Source: Mycobacterium sp. 1164985.4 (GTDB taxonomy: Bacteria; Actinomycetota; Actinomycetes; Mycobacteriales; Mycobacteriaceae). From it: a DNA stretch of 62,574 nt. Within the stretch, counting starts at the first letter, position 1. Each line of letters opens with the position of its first letter. The stretch is taken from positions 1 to 62,574 of the forward strand of contig NZ_LZMD01000104.1 in assembly GCF_001668575.1 (NCBI RefSeq). The letters are read 5' to 3'. The notes under the pieces were generated by a model. The model searched no databases and was not told where the DNA came from. It saw nothing but the letters and a program-made list of their open reading frames with translations. A program made the translations under genes and the position numbers. This document shows positions 7,530-15,051 of this stretch, piece after piece.

Positions 7530-8225
7530 GTGACGGCGCTCCCCGGCCAACGCCTCGCGGCGGTCGTGACACTGCCGGCCGACGAACGCGCGCCGGCATC
7601 ACTGCAACGAGTGGCGGGCCGATCGCCTCTGGCGCGCGTCGTGGACGACTGCCTTCAGGCGGTCGCCGATGGCACCGCGATCGTCGTGGCGGTCGCCGAA
7701 GCCATCGGCGGCGACGTGCGCGCGTCACTCGCCCGCGACGGACTGGACGACGTATACGTCGAGGGGGTCGGTGGGTCGGCAAGCCGGGCGCAGTGCCTGG
7801 CGGCGGCGGTCGAAAGGGTCGTCGCCGAACCGGTTTCGGCGTCGCACGTACTCGTGTACGACGTGCGGCAGCCGCTGACGCCGTCGGACCTGTCGAGGCG
7901 CGTCGCCGAGGGCCTGACGCACGGGGCCCCCGTCGTGCTGCCGGTGCAGCCGGTCACCGACAGCGTGAAGGTCGTCGACGAGCGCGGTGTGGTCACCGCG
8001 TCGCTGGATCGCTCGACCCTTCAGACCGTGCAATATCCGCGCGGGTTCGCCGCCGGCCACCTCGGCCGGTTGCTCGAGGGTCAGGTCGGCGAGTTCGACG
8101 AGGCGGTGGAGGCGATCCGGTCGATGGCGCCAATCGCCACGGTCGACGGTGACGCGCAGGCCGTCGCGGTCGATCTCCCGCACGACGGACCGTTCCTCGA
8201 GGCGGTCATCGCGGCTCGCCGCTGA
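7530..8225 (+). CDS. Degenerate IspD-like protein
   Basis: The protein has 231 residues and a GTG start. The middle and C-terminal parts keep the IspD pattern: VYDVRQPLTP (compare VHDAARP), PVQPVTDSVKVVDERGVV and RSTLQTVQYPRGF (compare the R-L-QTPQ-F segment). The nucleotide-binding signature at the N-terminus, A-A-G-x-G-x-R plus a Lys, is absent and reads AAVVTLPADERAP. It is probably not a working cytidylyltransferase and may be a regulatory or repurposed paralogue. It converges on, and overlaps by 20 bases, a second IspD-family gene that has the signature. Confidence 0.65.
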   Translation: MTALPGQRLAAVVTLPADERAPASLQRVAGRSPLARVVDDCLQAVADGTAIVVAVAEAIGGDVRASLARDGLDDVYVEGVGGSASRAQCLAAAVERVVAEPVSASHVLVYDVRQPLTPSDLSRRVAEGLTHGAPVVLPVQPVTDSVKVVDERGVVTASLDRSTLQTVQYPRGFAAGHLGRLLEGQVGEFDEAVEAIRSMAPIATVDGDAQAVAVDLPHDGPFLEAVIAARR

Positions 8226-8934
8226 CCGTCGCCAACAGATGTTCTGCGGTCGCGATGTCCCGGGCGTAGGTCACCTTGATGTTGTGCAGTTCGCCCGGAA
8301 ACGTCTGCACCGCAACGTCGGTGAACGCCTCGATGCACGACGACGTATCGGTGCCCTCGAACCCGTGCCGTTCCGAGCTGCGGTATGCGGCGAGCAGCGG
8401 CGCGGCCAGAAACGCCTGCGGTGTCTGCACCCGCACGAGCGGCGATCCGCCCGCCGGCCGCTGCAGCTCGGTGGTCACCGCATCGCGCAGCGGCAACGCC
8501 GGTACCGCGCCACCGGATTCGCGTGCGACCGCGAGCGCGCGGGTGAACATGTCTGCACCGGCCACCGGTCGCGCTGCGTCATGGATGAGCACGACGTCGA
8601 TGCGGCCCGCCTCGATATCGGATTCCAGGTGCAGTAGCACATTGAGTTCGGAACCGTGCCTGCTGTCGCCGCCCTCGACGAGTTCGACGCTCGCCGTGGG
8701 AAGTTCGCGTGCCACCATGTTGCGGGCCAGATCCAGCTCCCCGCGCCGGTAAACCAGCACGATGCGCCCGACGTCCGGCACCCTCGTCAGGGTCTCGAGC
8801 GACCAGGCGACCATCGGCCGACCCGCGACCCCGAGGTAGGCCTTGTTGCCGTCGGCGCGGACGCGGGTTCCCAGCCCCGCCGCGAGCACGACGGCCACGG
8901 CGGACGGCGGGGTTGAGCGTTCTGCGTCGGTCAC
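8206..8934 (-). CDS. IspD-family cytidylyltransferase (2-C-methyl-D-erythritol 4-phosphate cytidylyltransferase-like)
   Basis: The protein has 242 residues, a normal IspD length. VLAAGLGTRVRADGNKAYL is the CTP-binding loop with its Lys, VLIHDAARP is the metal/CTP Asp motif, and PLRDAVTT, RVQTPQAF, GTDTSSCIEA and GELHNIKVTYARDIATAE follow as in MEP-pathway IspD. IspD makes CDP-methylerythritol for isoprenoid synthesis. The housekeeping mycobacterial ispD normally sits beside ispF elsewhere, so this may be a second copy with another sugar- or polyol-phosphate substrate. The GTG start at 8934 has GAGG directly upstream. No gene symbol is given because of this doubt. Confidence 0.75.
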   Translation of the reverse strand: MTDAERSTPPSAVAVVLAAGLGTRVRADGNKAYLGVAGRPMVAWSLETLTRVPDVGRIVLVYRRGELDLARNMVARELPTASVELVEGGDSRHGSELNVLLHLESDIEAGRIDVVLIHDAARPVAGADMFTRALAVARESGGAVPALPLRDAVTTELQRPAGGSPLVRVQTPQAFLAAPLLAAYRSSERHGFEGTDTSSCIEAFTDVAVQTFPGELHNIKVTYARDIATAEHLLATVSGEPR

Positions 8935-8974
8935 CCTCGTATCTTGACACTGCACGTCAGGAAAGGACGGCGCC

Positions 8975-10201
8975 GTGAGCCCGACTCCGCACGAACCGAC
9001 CGCCATGCAGCACCGGGTGCTTCGCATGTCCGGTCGGGATCCCCACGAAGCGCACCGCGTTGCCACGCCTCTGGAACTGCTCTTCGACCTGACCTTCGTG
9101 ATTGCATTCGGCGTCGCGGCCCGCGAGTTCGCGCACATGCTCGCCGCCAACCACGTCGGTTCCGGATTGTTGGCGTTCTCGTTCGCGACGTTCGCAGTGT
9201 GCTGGGCATGGATCAACTTCAGCTGGTTCGCGTCGGCCTACGACACCGACGACTGGGTCTACCGCGTCATGACGATGCTGCAGATGGTCGGTGTGATCGT
9301 CATGGCGCTGGGCTTCCCGCCGATGTTCGCCTCGATCGAACACGGCGCGCATGTCGACAACCGCGTCGTGGTCGCCGGCTATGTCGTGATGCGTATCGCG
9401 CTGGTGGGGCAGTGGGTACGCGCGGCCGTCCAGGACCCCGCGCACCGTTCGGCATGCCTGACCTACGTCGCCGCCGTCACCTTCGCGCAAGTGCTGTGGA
9501 TCATCAGCATCTTCCTCGACACGTCGCTGCCGGTGACGATGGCGATCGTCGCCGTGCTGATCGGGATCGAAACGCTGGGGCCGCTTCTCGCGGAACTGCG
9601 CCGCGGCGGTACGCCGTGGCACGCCCATCACATCGCCGAACGCTACGGACTGCTGACCATCATCGCGCTCGGGGAGGGTGTGGTCGGGACCGTGGCCTCG
9701 CTGACCGCGGTGGTCAACGCGCAGGGTTGGACCTTCGACGCCGCGTTCGTCGTGGTGGCCGGCGTCGGCCTGACGTTCGGGTTGTGGTGGATCTACTTCC
9801 TGACCCCGCATGCCGAGCTTCTGCACGCCCGGCGCGAAAGATCTTTCTGGTTCGGCTACTTTCCGATCGTGACGCTCGGCGCGATCGTCGCGACCGGCGC
9901 CGGCCTGGACGCGGCCGCCCTCTACATCGAGCACCATTCCGAGCTCTCCTCGGTCGGGACCGTGTTGTCGGTCGCGCTGCCGGTTGGGCTCTTCGTCGTG
10001 TCGGTCTATCTGCTCAATACGTTCATGGTGGGTAAGGCCTCGATCCCGCATGTCCTGCTGATCACGCTGACGATCGCCATACTGGCGCTTTCGGTGTGGT
10101 TGGCGGCCGCTGGAATCTCCATGGCGAACTGTCTCCTGGTCGTCACGCTGGCGCCGATTCTGACGGTCGTCGGCTACGAGATTCTTGGGCTAACCCACTG
10201 A
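8975..10201 (+). CDS. Low temperature requirement protein A (LtrA) family membrane protein
   Basis: The protein has 408 residues. The family hallmark is at the N-terminus: HRVATPLELLFDLTFVIAF (about residues 28-46). About ten to twelve hydrophobic helices follow, with the second LtrA motif HIAERYGLLTIIALGEGVV near residue 217. LtrA proteins are integral membrane proteins of unknown biochemical role, named from a Listeria mutant that failed to grow in the cold. The GTG start at 8975 has GAAAGGA upstream. It diverges from the IspD gene with only 40 bases between the starts. Confidence 0.85.
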   Translation: MSPTPHEPTAMQHRVLRMSGRDPHEAHRVATPLELLFDLTFVIAFGVAAREFAHMLAANHVGSGLLAFSFATFAVCWAWINFSWFASAYDTDDWVYRVMTMLQMVGVIVMALGFPPMFASIEHGAHVDNRVVVAGYVVMRIALVGQWVRAAVQDPAHRSACLTYVAAVTFAQVLWIISIFLDTSLPVTMAIVAVLIGIETLGPLLAELRRGGTPWHAHHIAERYGLLTIIALGEGVVGTVASLTAVVNAQGWTFDAAFVVVAGVGLTFGLWWIYFLTPHAELLHARRERSFWFGYFPIVTLGAIVATGAGLDAAALYIEHHSELSSVGTVLSVALPVGLFVVSVYLLNTFMVGKASIPHVLLITLTIAILALSVWLAAAGISMANCLLVVTLAPILTVVGYEILGLTH

Positions 10202-10247
10202 TTCACCGATCGTTTCGGCACCTCATGGCCCGGGTACGCCTTTTTTC

Positions 10248-10667
10248 ATGCCGAAGACAACCAAGAGCGGCAGCGCCCGCAAGAGCGAGCTGCCCAGCAC
10301 CCTGAAGAAGTCATCCGCGAAGGCCCAACGGACCTTCGCGAAGGCTCACGACGCCGCTGCCGAGGAATACGGCGAGGGCGAGCGCGCACACCGCGTCGCA
10401 TACAGCGCGCTCAAGCACAGCTTCGAGAAGGTCGGCGACCACTGGGAAGCGAAGTCCGAGAAGGGCCCGTCGGACCAGCGTGCGCGAAGCGGCGGCCCGA
10501 ACGCCAAGGGCGAAACGGCGGAGGGCGTGGACGCCAACGCCTCGAAGAAGCACCTGATGGAAGTCGCTCGGCGGCTGGACATCTCGGGCCGCTCGACGAT
10601 GAACAAGGACGAGCTGGTCTCGGCGATCAAGAAGGCCAACCGCCGCAGCACGGCCCGCCGTCGCTGA
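10248..10667 (+). CDS. ChaB-like protein with C-terminal Rho-N/SAP-like helix pair
   Basis: The protein has 139 residues and is very basic. Residues about 10-70 fit the ChaB fold: KAQRTFAKAHDAAAEEYG, then AHRVAYSALKHSFEKVGDHW. After a polar linker, residues 98-135 (KKHLMEVARRLDISGRSTMN onward to DELVSAIKKANRR) resemble the Rho N-terminal/SAP motif that binds nucleic acid. Many actinobacteria have such fusions; their function is not known, and a DNA- or RNA-associated stress protein is plausible. No strong ribosome site is seen before the ATG; the transcript may be nearly leaderless. Confidence 0.75.
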   Translation: MPKTTKSGSARKSELPSTLKKSSAKAQRTFAKAHDAAAEEYGEGERAHRVAYSALKHSFEKVGDHWEAKSEKGPSDQRARSGGPNAKGETAEGVDANASKKHLMEVARRLDISGRSTMNKDELVSAIKKANRRSTARRR

Positions 10668-10674
10668 GTTCCCC

Positions 10675-11949
10675 CTAGTCGGTCCCGCCGACGCGGGTGT
10701 CCACGCTCTCCAGCAGCATCCGCTCCTGTTCGGCCCTCATCACCTTGCGCGCCTTGCCGCGGGTGATGAGGATGCCGAGCACCGCGAACGCCCAGATCGC
10801 GTACTGCACGGTCCAGGCCACCCGGAACGAGTCGAAGGAGAAGCCGCCGGCCGCGTCGAGGATGGCGCCCATCGACTGCATCACCAGCAGCGAGGCGATG
10901 AAGCCGCCCATGTTGACCAGACCGGACGCGGTGCCGAGTGTCGCGCTCGGGTTGAAGGTCCTGGCGAAGTCGAAGCCCACCATGGAGCCGGGCCCGCCCA
11001 CCGAGATCACCACGATCAGCGTCACGAGCAGCCACAGCGGCGCTCTGCCGGGTAGCGCCAACACCACGGTCCACATCAACGCGTTGCTCGCGATGATGCA
11101 CAGCACGAGCCGCGAGCGCCGATGCGGGCGGCGCCCGGTGAAGATTCCGATCAGCACACCGGCCGAGATGGCAGCCACCACCGACACCGTCAACATCAAC
11201 CCGGCCACGCCGGCGGACAGACCTTGCGCGTTGGTCAAGTAGGGCACGCCCCACATCAGCGCGAATGCGGTGACGGAGAACTGGGTGCCCATGTGGGTGA
11301 AGAACCCGAGCCGGGTGCCCGGCCGCAGCCAGACGGTTTTGACGCTGGCCAGCGTCTCGCGCACCGAGACGGTCTGGATCTCCACCGCGTTGCCGTGCGG
11401 GGTGTTCTTCACCAGCGCCGCGGTCAGAACCATGGACAACACACCGATGGCCGCCACCGAGACGTACGCCGTCGTCCATCCCATCGCGTCGAGCACGGCG
11501 AAGAAGGGAACGGCTGACAGCACCTGGCCGAGCTGTCCGCAGATACCGGTCAGCTGGGTGACCAGCGGAACCTGACGCGGGGTGAACCAGTGCGGGACGA
11601 GCCGCAGCACCGAGATGAACGTGAAGGCGTCGCCGAGGCCCAACACGGCGCGCGCCCCGATGGCGGTGGGCAGTGATTCGGTGAACGCCAACGTGAGCTG
11701 ACCGCCGGACATGAGCGCGGCGCCGGCCAGGATCAGCGTCTTGGAACCAAAGCGGTCGAGCAGGACGCCCGCCGGGACCTGCGCGGCGGCGTAGACGATG
11801 ACCTGCAGCACGACGAACGTCGAAAGCACGCTCGGGCTGGCATGAAACCGATCTGATGCATCGAGGCCGGAGACTCCCAACGTGGTGCGGTCGAGAACTG
11901 CGACGATGTATGCGAATAGTCCGGTGGCCCAGACGATCCAGGGACGCAC
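10675..11949 (-). CDS. MFS transporter
   Basis: The protein has 424 residues and about 12 membrane helices. The loop between helices 2 and 3 reads VPAGVLLDRFGSKTLILAGA, the usual MFS motif with G-x-x-x-D-R-x-G. The GTG start at 11949 has GGGAAAGG about seven bases upstream. Its substrate cannot be read from sequence. It ends seven bases after the ChaB-like gene (convergent) and diverges from the MerR gene. Confidence 0.85.
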   Translation of the reverse strand: MRPWIVWATGLFAYIVAVLDRTTLGVSGLDASDRFHASPSVLSTFVVLQVIVYAAAQVPAGVLLDRFGSKTLILAGAALMSGGQLTLAFTESLPTAIGARAVLGLGDAFTFISVLRLVPHWFTPRQVPLVTQLTGICGQLGQVLSAVPFFAVLDAMGWTTAYVSVAAIGVLSMVLTAALVKNTPHGNAVEIQTVSVRETLASVKTVWLRPGTRLGFFTHMGTQFSVTAFALMWGVPYLTNAQGLSAGVAGLMLTVSVVAAISAGVLIGIFTGRRPHRRSRLVLCIIASNALMWTVVLALPGRAPLWLLVTLIVVISVGGPGSMVGFDFARTFNPSATLGTASGLVNMGGFIASLLVMQSMGAILDAAGGFSFDSFRVAWTVQYAIWAFAVLGILITRGKARKVMRAEQERMLLESVDTRVGGTD

Positions 11950-12272
11950 ACCGAACCTTTCCCGCTGATGAGCGTTAAGTCTGACTTTTCCATGTTTCCG
12001 TACGCGGGTGCGACGGCGCCAATCGCGTATCGGTGAGTTCGCTCACCGCGGTGTTCCGGCGGGGAGACCGAGTTGGCTGTAATTGACGGCTCGTGCACGG
12101 TTGCCCGGGTGCGGTTCGTGATCGATGCAGATGAAAGGTGGTACGAGCGGCGGGTTGGTCGACCGCCATCGCCGGGCTCAAAGTTCGCTCGCAAACGTTG
12201 TGGCGGGTTACAGTGATCGAATGAAGCGTCGCGCTCTGCCGTCGGCCTGGGGGGCCGTGGGGGGTAGCGACG
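11950..12272. other. Intergenic region between MFS and MerR genes, with a small hairpin
   Basis: This is a 323-base divergent region with no convincing gene. It holds a perfect 7-base inverted repeat, CGGTGAG-TTCG-CTCACCG, at 12031-12048, which could be a regulator site or a stable hairpin. Promoters for both flanking genes must lie here. No clear long-spacer MerR-type promoter was identified. Confidence 0.4.
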
Positions 12273-13016
12273 GTGGCTGAGTATCGCCTCACCGAGTTGG
12301 CGGAGATCTCCGGTGTCAGCGCCCGCAACATCCGCGCCTACCGGGAGCGGGGGTTGCTGGACCCACCCCGGCGGGTCGGCCGCTCCGCGTTCTACGACGA
12401 CTACCACCTGTCGCAGTTGCGCACGATAAGCCAGTTGCACCGACGGGGCTTCAACACCGCCCACATTGCCGAGTTTTTCACCAGCCTGCGTGAGGGCACC
12501 GACCTCGCTGACATCCTCGGCATCCAACGCGCGGTGCTGGGTCCGAGAACCGAGTCCGGCGCCGGAGGGGCCGGCGCAGTGGGGATCGGCGCCGACAGCG
12601 ACGAGGCACGGCGGCTGGTCGACTACGGGCTTGCGCGAGTGGTCGACGGCGGCGTGGTGTTGACCGATCCTGCGCTGCGGCAGGTGGTTTCGCGCTCGTC
12701 GGCCCACCTGGCCGCCGTCCGCGCGCTGCTGCACATCGTCGAGGCCACCCGCGAAGCGGTCGACGCGCTGGCGGCGCAGTTCGTTGCCACGCTAGGCGAG
12801 TGCATGGCGGACCAGTTCGGCGCGGACTACACAACGGCACTGGACAACGTGGACGAACTCGCGCGGGCGGCGCGCGACTACCGCGACCTGTGGACCAGCG
12901 TGGTGTCCGGGCGCCTGGACGCGGCGCTGCAGCGTCACATGCCGGCGGCCGACCCCGAAACAGAGTCCGCCGCTCACCCGGTGATCTGGCGCCACCGGGC
13001 GGCCCACTCGTCGTAA
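12273..13016 (+). CDS. MerR family transcriptional regulator
   Basis: The protein has 247 residues and a GTG start. The N-terminal winged helix-turn-helix is clear: YRLTELAEISGVSARNIRAY, then RERGLLDPPRRVGRSAFYDD, and a second helix pair (HLSQLRTISQLHRRGF). The C-terminal part (about residues 80-247) is long for MerR, has no Cys cluster, and matches the effector/dimer domains of actinobacterial MerR-like repressors of unknown ligand. The last 43 bases overlap the 3' end of the opposing solute-binding protein gene. The target may be the divergent MFS gene; this is inference. Confidence 0.8.
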   Translation: MAEYRLTELAEISGVSARNIRAYRERGLLDPPRRVGRSAFYDDYHLSQLRTISQLHRRGFNTAHIAEFFTSLREGTDLADILGIQRAVLGPRTESGAGGAGAVGIGADSDEARRLVDYGLARVVDGGVVLTDPALRQVVSRSSAHLAAVRALLHIVEATREAVDALAAQFVATLGECMADQFGADYTTALDNVDELARAARDYRDLWTSVVSGRLDAALQRHMPAADPETESAAHPVIWRHRAAHSS

Positions 13017-14185
13017 TCGGTGCAGTCGTCACCGCCGCCGCTGACGCACAGCTTCTGAGGCGTGGTCCAGTAGTGGATCTTTGCGGCGAACCTCGCGTCG
13101 GTGGCGTGGTAGATGTCGCAGAAGTCGCGCTCGCTGGTGTGCTCGCAGGCCTTCGGGTTGGCGGGTGCCTCGCCGAAGAACTCGGCGGCCTCGGCGTTGA
13201 CTTCCGGTGAGGAGATCCAGTTCATCCACTTGTACATGCAGTTGGGGTGAGCCGCCTGCGACGAGATCATCCAGGTGTCCGACCAGCCGGTGGAACCCTC
13301 CTTGGGCAGCACCGTGTTGACCGGAACCCTGTTACGGGCACCTATCGTGTTCGCGATCACTTGCCAGCTGGTGCCGATGACGGAGGCGCCGGACTCGAAC
13401 GCGTCCACCTCCTTGAGGTAGTCCGACCAGTACTGGCCGATGTTCTCGCGTTGTTTCTCGAGCAGCCGCACGGCCGCGTCCAGCTGCTCGGACGTCAGCG
13501 AATACGGGTCGTCGATACCCAACCCGGGTTGTGTCTTGGACAGATACAGCGCCGCGTCGGCGATGTAGATGGGCGAGTCGTAGGCGGTGACCCTGCCGCG
13601 GTACTTGTCGGCGTCGTCGAACACCGCCGCCCAGGAATTGGGCGCGTCCCGCACGACCTCGATGTTGTACATCAGCAGGTTGGCTCCCCATCCGTGCGGG
13701 ATGCCGTACATCTGACCGTCGACCGAATTCCAAGGCTGGTCCTTCAAGAACGGCGAGATGGAGTCGTAGTTCGGAACCAGTTCGGTGTTCACGGGCGCGA
13801 CGTCGCCGGCGTAGATGAGCCGAAGCGTCGCGTCGCCGGACGCCGATACCCCGTCGTAGTCGCCGCTGCGCATCAACTGCACCATCTCGTCGGAGGTGTT
13901 TCCGAGCGTCACCTCGGTCTGGCAGCCGGTCTCGCGTTCGAACGGTGTCACCCAATCGGCTTCGGCGTCGTGGGAACCGTCCTCGGCGTAGCCGGCCCAG
14001 GCGATCAGGTCGAGTCGTCCCTCACCCTCGCCGACCGCGCCGAGCGGCTCCATCTCGGGCGGAGTCTGGCCGCCGCCGGGGGAGCGCCGCTCGCCCGAGC
14101 AGCCGGACGTCAGCGACAGGACCAGCACGGCACAGCTGACGACGGTCAGACCGGTTCGCGCGACGGTGGACGGCCAGCGCGCCAT
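12974..14185 (-). CDS. Extracellular solute-binding lipoprotein, spermidine/putrescine (PotD)-like
   Basis: The protein has 403 residues. A lipoprotein signal peptide (about residues 1-30, VSCAVLVLSLTSGC) has the lipobox LTSGC. The mature part fits the polyamine/iron type of periplasmic binding protein: LIAWAGYAEDG, TPFERETGCQTEV, PHGWGANLLMYN, and a late MYKWMNWISSPEVNAEAAEF. The start at 14185 is supported by GAGGAG; a longer upstream frame adds only arginine-rich sequence. No permease or ATPase genes are next to it, so its ABC partners, if any, are elsewhere. Confidence 0.8.
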   Translation of the reverse strand: MARWPSTVARTGLTVVSCAVLVLSLTSGCSGERRSPGGGQTPPEMEPLGAVGEGEGRLDLIAWAGYAEDGSHDAEADWVTPFERETGCQTEVTLGNTSDEMVQLMRSGDYDGVSASGDATLRLIYAGDVAPVNTELVPNYDSISPFLKDQPWNSVDGQMYGIPHGWGANLLMYNIEVVRDAPNSWAAVFDDADKYRGRVTAYDSPIYIADAALYLSKTQPGLGIDDPYSLTSEQLDAAVRLLEKQRENIGQYWSDYLKEVDAFESGASVIGTSWQVIANTIGARNRVPVNTVLPKEGSTGWSDTWMISSQAAHPNCMYKWMNWISSPEVNAEAAEFFGEAPANPKACEHTSERDFCDIYHATDARFAAKIHYWTTPQKLCVSGGGDDCTDYDEWAARWRQITG

Positions 14186-14333
14186 GGGTTCTACTCCTCG
14201 TTCGATCGGCGGATCGTCGAACCGTGCTCCTGCGATGATTCCGCGTTTCGGCTTAGCTCGGCAACGCCGCGCCGATGCCATGTCCGGTGATACGGCTGTG
14301 ACCAGTGACATTGGCGTGAAGGTTGTGACAGTT

Positions 14334-14362
14334 GGGTATCCTGTGGCTTTTAATCGATACCC
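14334..14362. promoter_or_regulatory. Inverted repeat GGGTATC-N15-GATACCC
   Basis: Perfect 7-base arms at 14334-14340 and 14356-14362 lie 149 bases upstream of the lipoprotein start and about 690 bases upstream of fas. It could be an operator; no regulator can be assigned. Confidence 0.3.
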
Positions 14363-14557
14363 GGAGCACCGTGCTGAAGGGCGTGATGGACGCGCCGCTG
14401 GGCATCCTCCTCGACTATGCGGCCGGCGTGCTCAAGGCGAGCGACATCCGTGCGCCGCACTTCTGCATCAGGTGGAGAGCGACAAGCGGTAAATGGCCGG
14501 GATCGGCGTGGACGTCAACCACATCCTCAAGCCGCAATTTGGGCAGTGGGACGAAAC

Positions 14558-14573
14558 CTTACCGATCAGTAAG
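14558..14573. promoter_or_regulatory. Inverted repeat CTTAC-N6-GTAAG
   Basis: This 16-base dyad, CTTACCGATCAGTAAG, resembles a TetR-type operator in size and symmetry. It lies about 480 bases before the fas start. The regulator is unknown. Confidence 0.3.
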
Positions 14574-14841
14574 TATCTACAGCAAACTTCTGCGCATGGC
14601 CGGGGTCGCTGAGAAGACAAATCACACGCGCGTGTCTCGTCTGGCCGCAGCGACGCCGCTGGTGAGACACGTCGGAAATTTCTTCATAACGATTTGATAA
14701 CAAAACCACCGTGATCAGCGCTGTTCTGCCTACTCGACCGTAACCACCTGCATGCAGGACGTTTGTCCCGAAAGCCTTCGGTCCGTTTCGAACTGCGCGT
14801 GATGCGACGGGCGGTTACCCGAGCGTAGAACTCTTCAGTAA

Positions 14842-14861
14842 CCATTTCGGCCGCGAAATGG
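14842..14861. promoter_or_regulatory. 20-base palindrome CCATTTCG-GCCG-CGAAATGG upstream of fas
   Basis: Perfect 8-base arms with a 4-base centre lie 190 bases before the fas start. In M. tuberculosis fas transcription is activated by the TetR-family protein FasR at inverted repeats in the fas promoter. Whether this is that site cannot be decided from sequence alone. Confidence 0.4.
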
Positions 14862-15051
14862 CGGGCCCTTCTTATGCCACTCTTAGTACGGCTTTGTGCG
14901 CGGACGCGGTGCCGAGGTACTGCGGAGCCACTGGCCGGTCAGTCGTATTCGGCGCCGGATCGCGTGGCGCCCGGCGGCAGCCGCAGCCAACGGGGGCTTC
15001 TGGGACGACGGGCCGACGACGAGCATGACGCGGACAGAGGGAGAAACCGAC

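Larger units (their letters stand above)
14186..15051. other. Long intergenic region upstream of fas
   Basis: These 866 bases hold no gene I can support; short open frames in it show no family resemblance. They carry the promoters of the lipoprotein gene (leftward) and fas (rightward). Three inverted repeats are visible and listed separately (14334-14362, 14558-14573, 14842-14861). The stretch from about 14620 to 14760 is more AT-rich than the surroundings. Confidence 0.6.

Noticed and set aside
8941..8974. TTGACA upstream of the LtrA gene as a -35 box
   Set aside because: It is only about 30 bases from the start codon, with no room for a -10 box and a ribosome site.
14332..14697. Possible 121-residue gene upstream of fas
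   Set aside because: No family pattern, no good ribosome site, and Ser/Thr/Arg-rich composition typical of chance frames. A weak likeness to a helix-turn-helix fragment in another frame was not convincing.
14896..15051. N-terminal extension of Fas by 52 residues
   Set aside because: The added residues are Arg-rich and the known Fas N-terminus fits MTINEQHRV at 15052.
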